A stretch of DNA of 64,000 bases from Bacteroides pyogenes DSM 20611 = JCM 6294 (GTDB taxonomy: Bacteria; Bacteroidota; Bacteroidia; Bacteroidales; Bacteroidaceae), in assembly GCF_000428105.1 (NCBI RefSeq), contig NZ_ATZH01000012.1, positions 1-64,000 of the forward strand, written 5' to 3'. Below are positions 61,574 to 64,000 of this stretch, piece after piece. The first letter of the stretch is position 1, and each line of letters begins with the position of its first letter. The notes beneath the pieces were generated by a model. It worked only from the letters and a program-made list of their open reading frames with translations. It was not told the origin of the DNA and ran no database searches. The translations under genes and the position numbers were made by a program.

Positions 61574-62941
61574 ATGAATACAGAAAATACAGAGAAGGAA
61601 GTAAAGAAACTGAGGATAGTCGTCTTAGGAGCGGGTGAAAGCGGCGCCGGTGCAGCCGTACTTGCCCAAACGAAAGGGTTCGATACTTTTGTTTCGGACA
61701 CATCGTCCATCAAAGCCAAATACAAAGAGCTGCTGGACAATCACGGGATTGCTTGGGAAGAGGGGCATCATTCCGAGGAATTGATTTTAAATGCTGATGA
61801 GGTGATTAAGAGTCCCGGAATTCCAAACGACGCTCCTTTAATTCTTAAACTGAAGTCTCAAGGCATCCCCGTTATTTCCGAAATTGAGTTCGCCGGGCGC
61901 TATACGGATGCGAAAATGATTTGCATTACCGGGTCTAACGGCAAAACAACAACAACTTCATTGATCTACCATATTTTCAAAAGCGCAGGACTGAATGTCG
62001 GTCTCGCAGGAAACATCGGCAAGAGCCTGGCCCTGCAAGTAGCCGAAGAAGAACATGACTACTACATTATCGAATTGAGTTCGTTTCAGTTGGACAATAT
62101 GTATAATTTCCGCGCCAACATAGCCGTACTGATGAATATCACCCCCGATCATCTGGACCGGTATGATCATTGCATGCAAAACTACATCAACGCCAAATTC
62201 CGCATCACCCAAAACCAGACCTCCGATGATGCCTTTATATTCTGGAACGACGACCCGATCATCAAGCAAGAGTTGGCAAAACACGGATTGCAAGCCCATC
62301 TTTATCCATTTGCGGCAGTCAAAAAGGAAGGAGCCATCGCCTATGTGGAAGACAATGAAGTGAAAATAACCGAGCCTATTGCATTCAACATGGAGCAGGA
62401 AGAGCTGGCACTTACGGGGCAACACAATCTATACAATTCTTTGGCGGCCGGTATTTCGGCTAATCTGGCAGGTATTACCAAAGAGAATATACGTAAGGCG
62501 CTTTCCGATTTTAAAGGTGTAGAACACCGGTTGGAGAAAGTCGCCCGCGTACGCGGTATCGATTTTATAAACGACTCGAAAGCAACTAACGTAAATTCCT
62601 GTTGGTACGCTCTTCAAAGCATGACGACCAAGGTAGTCCTGATCATCGGTGGAAAGGATAAAGGGAACGATTATTCCGAGATCGAAGATATGGTGCGGGA
62701 AAAATGCTCCGCACTGGTATATCTGGGACTACATAACGAAAAACTGCACGAATTCTTCGACCGCCTCGGACTTCCGGTAGCCGACATACAAACCGGAATG
62801 AAGGATGCGGTAGAGGCGGCCTACAAGCTCGCTAAAAAAGGAGAGACCGTTCTATTGAGCCCTTGCTGCGCTTCATTCGATCTGTTCGATAGCTACGAAG
62901 ATCGTGGAGACCAGTTCAAGAAATACGTAAGAGAACTTTAA
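61574..62941 (+). CDS. murD: UDP-MurNAc-alanine-D-glutamate ligase
   Basis: A 455-residue Mur ligase that adds D-glutamate. N-terminal Rossmann-like domain (VVLGAGESGAGAAVLAQTKG), P-loop CITGSNGKTTTTSLIYH, NITPDHLDRY, the central HNLYNSLAAGIS, and C-terminal FINDSKATNVNSCWYALQSM and LSPCCASFDLFDSYEDRGDQF. All standard MurD signatures are in order. Confidence 0.96.
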   Translation: MNTENTEKEVKKLRIVVLGAGESGAGAAVLAQTKGFDTFVSDTSSIKAKYKELLDNHGIAWEEGHHSEELILNADEVIKSPGIPNDAPLILKLKSQGIPVISEIEFAGRYTDAKMICITGSNGKTTTTSLIYHIFKSAGLNVGLAGNIGKSLALQVAEEEHDYYIIELSSFQLDNMYNFRANIAVLMNITPDHLDRYDHCMQNYINAKFRITQNQTSDDAFIFWNDDPIIKQELAKHGLQAHLYPFAAVKKEGAIAYVEDNEVKITEPIAFNMEQEELALTGQHNLYNSLAAGISANLAGITKENIRKALSDFKGVEHRLEKVARVRGIDFINDSKATNVNSCWYALQSMTTKVVLIIGGKDKGNDYSEIEDMVREKCSALVYLGLHNEKLHEFFDRLGLPVADIQTGMKDAVEAAYKLAKKGETVLLSPCCASFDLFDSYEDRGDQFKKYVREL

Positions 62942-62966
62942 TAACAACCATTAAATCAGTAAAAAC

Positions 62967-64000
62967 GTGGATCTATTAAAAAACATATTCAAAGGAGACA
63001 AAGTGATTTGGATCATTTTCCTCTGCCTCTGTCTGATTTCCATTATCGAGGTGTTTTCTGCCGCGTCTACACTGACTTACAAAAGCGGCGACCATTGGGG
63101 ACCAATCACACAGCATTCCGTAATTCTGATGGTAGGCGCCGTGTTGGTGGTGCTGATGCACAATATTCCATACAAATGGTTTCAGGTATTTCCTGTGTTC
63201 TTATATCCGATCTCATTACTTCTATTGGCTTTCGTTACCATAATGGGTATTGTTACAGGTGACCGTGTAAACGGAGCCGCCCGCTGGATGACATTTATGG
63301 GAGTGCAGTTTCAACCGTCGGAGCTGGCAAAGATGGCTATTATCATAGCCGTTTCCTTCATCCTTTCAAAACGGCAGGATGACGAAGGGGCCAACCCCAA
63401 AGCATTCAAGTACATTATGATTATCACCGGAATCGCTCTTCTGCTGATTGCGCCTGAAAATCTCTCCACCGCAATGTTACTGTTCGGCGTAGTGTTCATC
63501 ATGATGTTTATCGGAAGAGTGGCTGCCAAAAAACTCTTATTACTGGTAGGGGGAATCGTATTGATAGGAGCCATCGGCGTAGGGACCGTAGTAGCCATTC
63601 CCGCGAAAACATTGCACAACACTCCCGGTCTTCACCGGTTGGAAACATGGCAGAACCGTATCAAAGGCTTCTTCGACAAAGAAGAAGTTCCCGCAGCCAG
63701 ATTCGATATCGACAAGGACGCGCAAATTGCGCATGCCCGCATTGCCATTGCCACCAGCAATGTAGTAGGCAAAGGGCCGGGCAACTCTATACAACGCGAT
63801 TTCCTGAGCCAGGCTTTCTCCGACTTCATATTCGCCATTGTAATTGAAGAGATGGGGTTGATCGGAGGGATATTTGTCGTTTTCCTCTATCTGTGGCTAT
63901 TGATACGCGCCGGGCGAATCGCCCAAAAGTGCGACCGTACGTTCCCCGCTTTTCTGGTCATGGGAATTGCCTTATTACTGGTATCGCAAGCCATATTGAA
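62967..64000 (+). CDS. ftsW: FtsW septal peptidoglycan polymerase, truncated by the window
   Basis: An open frame of at least 344 residues that continues past the window edge. It begins with GTG (VDLLKNIFKGDKVIWIIFLC) after a 25-bp gap from murD. SEDS-family features: RVNGAARWMTFMGVQFQPSELAK, APENLSTAMLLF and SDFIFAIVIEEMGLIGG, with at least seven membrane helices so far. FtsW polymerises septal glycan with FtsI. As with ftsI, an ATG start is lacking. Confidence 0.93.
   Translation, partial: MDLLKNIFKGDKVIWIIFLCLCLISIIEVFSAASTLTYKSGDHWGPITQHSVILMVGAVLVVLMHNIPYKWFQVFPVFLYPISLLLLAFVTIMGIVTGDRVNGAARWMTFMGVQFQPSELAKMAIIIAVSFILSKRQDDEGANPKAFKYIMIITGIALLLIAPENLSTAMLLFGVVFIMMFIGRVAAKKLLLLVGGIVLIGAIGVGTVVAIPAKTLHNTPGLHRLETWQNRIKGFFDKEEVPAARFDIDKDAQIAHARIAIATSNVVGKGPGNSIQRDFLSQAFSDFIFAIVIEEMGLIGGIFVVFLYLWLLIRAGRIAQKCDRTFPAFLVMGIALLLVSQAIL

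Noticed and set aside
1..64000. tRNA, rRNA, insertion sequences, prophage or integrative elements
   Set aside because: I looked for conserved tRNA arms, rRNA segments, transposase motifs and integrase genes and saw none; the repeats present have no associated recombinase.

Overview
The window is chromosomal DNA from a Bacteroidota bacterium, most likely Bacteroides or a close relative. Promoters match the Bacteroides primary-sigma consensus (-33 TTTG, 19-22 bp, -7 TAnnTTTG), with clear copies before the S1-domain gene, the 22914 lipoprotein gene, glsA and others. Secreted lipoproteins, BACON and DUF5689 domains, TonB-dependent barrels, DUF4476/DUF3836/DUF4292 proteins, glycine-lipid synthesis genes and a division cluster without murF between murE and mraY agree with this. 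I cannot name the species. No rRNA, tRNA, insertion sequence, prophage or CRISPR array was seen.

Layout. 0-5.4 kb: a CvfB-like RNA-binding protein, two DUF4476 envelope proteins, an Arg/Ser-rich secreted protein with 36-residue repeats, and a DUF3836 protein. 5.7-13.1 kb, minus strand: a secreted MsrA-MsrB fusion and a five-gene MacAB-TolC-like exporter. 13.3-22.4 kb: a ROK sugar kinase, rplS, a 5'-nucleotidase split into two genes in reversed domain order, a GH3-beta-lactamase fusion, and an FAD reductase-rhodanese-TusA-DsrE fusion. 22.8-31.4 kb, plus strand: a predicted surface nucleic-acid processing operon (DUF5689/BACON lipoprotein, NUC endonuclease lipoprotein, endonuclease/exonuclease/phosphatase protein, TonB-dependent receptor, second DUF5689 lipoprotein). 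31.8-38.7 kb, mostly minus: an outer-membrane barrel receptor, an MgtC/DUF4010 membrane protein, a CYTH protein, a 44-residue membrane protein, and prfB with its programmed +1 frameshift. 38.8-46 kb: an M16 peptidase, an acyl-CoA synthetase, an ArgE-type M20 deacetylase and an unknown secreted protein. 46-54 kb: a translationally coupled TPR/DUF4292/EnvC-like operon, dut and dgt back to back, and glsB-glsA. 54.7 kb to the end: the dcw cluster mraZ-rsmH-ftsL-ftsI-murE-mraY-murD-ftsW, with ftsW cut by the window edge and three MraZ-type operator repeats before mraZ.

The most unusual feature is the intergenic DNA. At least eight gaps carry short tandem or spaced repeats, many with periods near multiples of 22 bp (22, 44, 66, 88). 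Three separate gaps share one roughly 22-bp motif arranged so that neighbouring copies fold into hairpins. A 59-bp tandem duplication at the exporter adaptor/TolC junction also creates a decoy start and a 17-codon open frame. The strongest candidate for an incompletely described system is the 22.8-31.4 kb nuclease/TonB operon; the dispersed 22-bp hairpin family is the second.
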